DNA from: an uncultured Parabacteroides sp.
GTDB lineage: Bacteria; Bacteroidota; Bacteroidia; Bacteroidales; Tannerellaceae
Assembly: GCA_900552465.1 (NCBI GenBank)
Contig: URZO01000039.1
Location: 1-36,069, forward strand
Direction: 5' to 3'
Length of the DNA stretch: 36,069 nucleotides
The stretch's first letter is position 1; each line of letters starts with the position of its first letter. The notes beneath the pieces were generated by a model. It did not search any database and was not told the origin of the DNA. It worked only from the letters and a program-made list of their open reading frames with translations. Below are positions 34,297 through 36,069 of the stretch, one piece after another. The position numbers and the translations under genes are program-made.

Positions 34297-35394
34297 CTAC
34301 AGCCATTCGCCCATGAACGCATCCATCTCTTCCGCATGCGCTTCGAGGCTCTGGAGGAGCTTGAACTGCGCTTTTGTGCGGATCAGGTTGTGTTTGGGGC
34401 TGTGGATCTTGTAGTACGTGTCGCCGTTGATGTAGTCGGTCAGGAAACGGACGGTCTGCATATAAGTCAACAGGCGGCCGCCGTACGGGAGCAGCTTGAT
34501 CTCCGTCGGTGTCAGGAATGACTTGGCTTTCTCCATGTAGCCGCGCGTGTAGGCTTTGAAGATGTCCATGTTGACGTTGACGTTGTCCAGGTTCTCATCG
34601 TCTTCGGCGCCGGTGTTGGCTCCCGTGCGGATGAAGTCGCCTATGTCGGACAGGACGAAGCCTGGCATGACGGTGTCGAGGTCGATCACACACAAAACTT
34701 TGTCGGTCTCGGCGTCGAACATCATGTTATTGACTTTCGTGTCGCAATGGTTCGTACGTTTCTTCAGCTTGCCATCGCGGTAGAGGCGTTCCTGGATGCA
34801 CATGGCTTCGGCGCGTTTCTCGATCTCGTCGATCAGGTCTTTCACTTCGTCCAGGCGGCCGGCGGCATTCGCTTTCACGGCGTCGTGGAACTGTTCGAGG
34901 CGGAACTCCATGTTATGGAAGTTGGGGATCGTTTCGCCCAGCGTGCCTTCCGGAATATCGGACAGCATGGACTGGAAGTCGCCGAACGCCTTGCCTGCTT
35001 CGTAAGACAGTTCGGGCGTCACCTCTTCGTAGCTCTTGCTGTTCGGGATGAACAGGCATACGCGCCAATAGCTGTCGCCGTCGAAATAGTACGGTTTGTT
35101 GTCTTTTGTCGGAAGGAAGGTCAGCACCTTGCGGTCGATGTCGCTTTCGCCTTTTTCCTCCAGTTTCTTACGGATATGTGAAGTCACGACCTGGATGTTG
35201 TTTTGCAACATGTCCACGTTGGTGAAGATCAGGTGGTTGATGCGTTGCAACACGTATTTGATTTCGCCTTTTTCGTTCGTTACTTTCAGCGTATCGTTGA
35301 TGTGTCCGTTTCCGAATGGTTCTGCGGAAACAACTTTCTCTGTCAGCTGGAACTGGTCCAGGATGTTCAGTAATTGTTCTTTTGTTTTTGACAT
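34297..35394 (-). CDS. APH-family phosphotransferase, N-acetylhexosamine 1-kinase-like
   Basis: A 365-residue kinase from ATG 35394 (MSKTKEQLL). This start is preferred over ATG 35412, because the predicted transcription start lies near 35419 and would leave only a few bases before 35412. The fold is that of choline/aminoglycoside kinases: the nucleotide loop FGNGHINDTLKV resembles NahK-type N-acetylhexosamine kinases; YVLQRINHLIF contains the ATP-binding strand; the catalytic loop NHCDTKVNNMMFD and metal motif VIDLDTVMPGF are both intact. It likely phosphorylates a sugar, such as GlcNAc or GalNAc released from host glycans. There is no reason to see it as a resistance gene. Confidence 0.82.
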   Translation of the reverse strand: MSKTKEQLLNILDQFQLTEKVVSAEPFGNGHINDTLKVTNEKGEIKYVLQRINHLIFTNVDMLQNNIQVVTSHIRKKLEEKGESDIDRKVLTFLPTKDNKPYYFDGDSYWRVCLFIPNSKSYEEVTPELSYEAGKAFGDFQSMLSDIPEGTLGETIPNFHNMEFRLEQFHDAVKANAAGRLDEVKDLIDEIEKRAEAMCIQERLYRDGKLKKRTNHCDTKVNNMMFDAETDKVLCVIDLDTVMPGFVLSDIGDFIRTGANTGAEDDENLDNVNVNMDIFKAYTRGYMEKAKSFLTPTEIKLLPYGGRLLTYMQTVRFLTDYINGDTYYKIHSPKHNLIRTKAQFKLLQSLEAHAEEMDAFMGEWL

Positions 35395-35425
35395 GGCATT
35401 AATATAATTCAACTATTTATCAGTA

Positions 35426-35455
35426 CAAAAGTAAGAATATCTTTGTAAATACAAA
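35426..35455 (-). promoter_or_regulatory. Promoter of the kinase gene (minus strand)
   Basis: The complement reads TACTTTTG at 35426-35433, an exact -7 match, with TTTG at 35452-35455, 18 bp upstream. This places the transcription start near 35419 and helps decide the start codon. Confidence 0.6.
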
Positions 35456-35492
35456 AGGGAGGGCTGTTTCTTTGTTGGCGAATCTCATATAA

Positions 35493-35530
35493 ATAAGAAA
35501 GGCCATCCCGTGAAGGACAGCCTTTCTTAT
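35493..35530 (-). terminator. Terminator between rpmE2 and the kinase gene
   Basis: ATAAGAAAGGC (35493-35503) and GCCTTTCTTAT (35520-35530) form an 11-bp stem. On the minus strand a T-rich stretch (TTTCTTATTTATAT) follows, so it most likely ends the rpmE2 transcript. Confidence 0.75.
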
Positions 35531-35573
35531 AAGTCATGATTGAAATCAGGAACTAATATTTCTCAATTTTCAA

Positions 35574-35828
35574 TTACTTTTTGTTGCGGTTACCATAACG
35601 GCTCATGAACTTATCAACACGTCCGGCAGTATCCACCAATTTAGCCTTACCAGTATAGAACGGGTGAGATGTGCTGGAGATTTCGACTTTTACCAACGGA
35701 TAAGTAACGCCGTCGATTTCGATCGTTTCTTTTGCATTGATAGTAGAACGAGTGATAAATACATCATCGTTTGACATGTCCTTGAATACTACAGGACGAT
35801 AGTTGTCAGGATGAATTCCTTTTTTCAT
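35574..35828 (-). CDS. rpmE2: 50S ribosomal protein L31 type B
   Basis: An 84-residue L31. MKKGIHPDNYRPVVFKD and SSTSHPFYTGKAKLVDTAGRVDKFMSRYG are the family signatures. It has no Cys, so it is the zinc-independent type B form that can replace the zinc-binding form. The type is the standard L31 in many Bacteroidales. It has its own well-formed promoter and terminator. Confidence 0.97.
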   Translation of the reverse strand: MKKGIHPDNYRPVVFKDMSNDDVFITRSTINAKETIEIDGVTYPLVKVEISSTSHPFYTGKAKLVDTAGRVDKFMSRYGNRNKK

Positions 35829-35892
35829 TGCTTTGTATCTTATTTTAATTTATATTCTTATTACTTAGTCTGGTAACCGGTATTTTGGGTTG

Positions 35893-35924
35893 CAAAGGTA
35901 TGGATTAGAGTTGAACTAACAAAG
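35893..35924 (-). promoter_or_regulatory. Promoter of rpmE2 (minus strand)
   Basis: The complement reads TACCTTTG at 35893-35900 and CTTTG at 35920-35924, separated by 19 bp. This is a full Bacteroidetes vegetative promoter; the predicted leader is about 58 bases. Confidence 0.75.
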
Positions 35925-36004
35925 AAAATCCAACTATTTTTTCTCGGGAGCCTACTTTTGCGTTATTTTACATGTTCAAAAGCATAATGTTTACGGATAG
36001 TTAT

Positions 36005-36012
36005 TATCTTTG
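36005..36012 (+). promoter_or_regulatory. Promoter -7 box of the aldolase gene
   Basis: TATCTTTG, an exact -7 match, about 40 bp before the aldolase ATG. The -33 element is not clear. Confidence 0.55.
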
Positions 36013-36052
36013 TGCAAGATTTTCAATCATTAACGTAATAACATATACAACA

Positions 36053-36069
36053 ATGGTAAATTACAAAGA
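36053..36069 (+). CDS. fba: Class II fructose-bisphosphate aldolase, 5-prime end only
   Basis: Only five full codons are inside the window: MVNYK plus GA of a Glu or Asp codon. This is how the class II aldolase of Bacteroides and Parabacteroides begins, and a divergent rpmE2 beside it is a common arrangement. Promoter box and leader length agree. The rest lies outside the window. Confidence 0.6.

Noticed and set aside
34297..35394. Aminoglycoside resistance gene
   Set aside because: Belongs to the broad APH fold, but the FGNGHINDT loop and chromosomal context fit a sugar kinase of the NahK type.
1..36069. tRNA, rRNA or insertion sequence genes
   Set aside because: No cloverleaf-like, rRNA-like or transposase sequence was recognised on reading both strands; a dedicated RNA search was not possible.

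Overview
The window reads as a chromosomal segment of a Bacteroidales gut commensal, most likely Parabacteroides or a close relative. The basis is the repeated use of the Bacteroidetes promoter pattern (-33 TTTG, about 20 bp, -7 TAnnTTTG), the lack of clear Shine-Dalgarno sites, LxxC lipoprotein signals, Bacteroidales family types (BT4734/VirE-like primase, HU-related protein, DUF4143 ATPase, DUF3810, ECF sigma plus membrane-anchored barrel protein) and an rpmE2-fba pair at the right end. Species was inferred from protein content only; no 16S or database comparison was possible.

Layout. 1-2449: a mobile-looking inverted repeat, then a two-gene unit of a secreted glycerophosphodiester phosphodiesterase and a secreted GH10-like hydrolase. 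2478-5255: an ECF sigma operon (sigma factor, membrane-anchored barrel protein, lipoprotein). 5256-8885: an AT-rich patch with a truncated paralog of that lipoprotein, a C10-family peptidase homolog that has lost both catalytic residues, and a second intact paralog. 8919-16926: housekeeping and signalling genes (Yip1-like membrane protein, smpB, metH, sensor histidine kinase, DUF3810 metallopeptidase-like protein).

16967-28522 is a complete type I-B CRISPR-Cas locus. It has 44 repeats and 43 spacers, a leader at the right end, and cas2, cas1, cas4, cas3, cas5, cas7, cas8 and cas6, all on the minus strand. The transcribed order is therefore cas6-cas8-cas7-cas5-cas3-cas4-cas1-cas2-leader-array. 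Repeat orientation, the degenerate far-left repeat and cas gene direction all agree. The 455 bp between cas6 and cas8 carries a possible degenerate CRISPR repeat, a forward promoter-like box and a 14-bp hairpin. It is the position where CreTA-type RNA toxin-antitoxins are known in a haloarchaeal I-B system, so it is a lead, not a demonstration.

The most striking non-coding structure is 28613-28849, between the divergent cas6 and primase/VirE genes. Two sets of three (possibly four) 22-bp repeats point in opposite directions around one axis near 28731, with 23-bp repeats in the centre and a promoter-like box on each outer side. It looks like an iteron-type origin or a shared operator region for the cas operon and the primase gene.

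28927-36069: the primase/helicase-like VirE protein, four 11-bp tandem repeats, an HU-related protein, three 33-bp direct repeats in front of a DUF4143 ATPase, a membrane acyltransferase, another mobile-looking inverted repeat, a sugar kinase-like phosphotransferase, ribosomal protein L31 type B and the first codons of class II fructose-bisphosphate aldolase.
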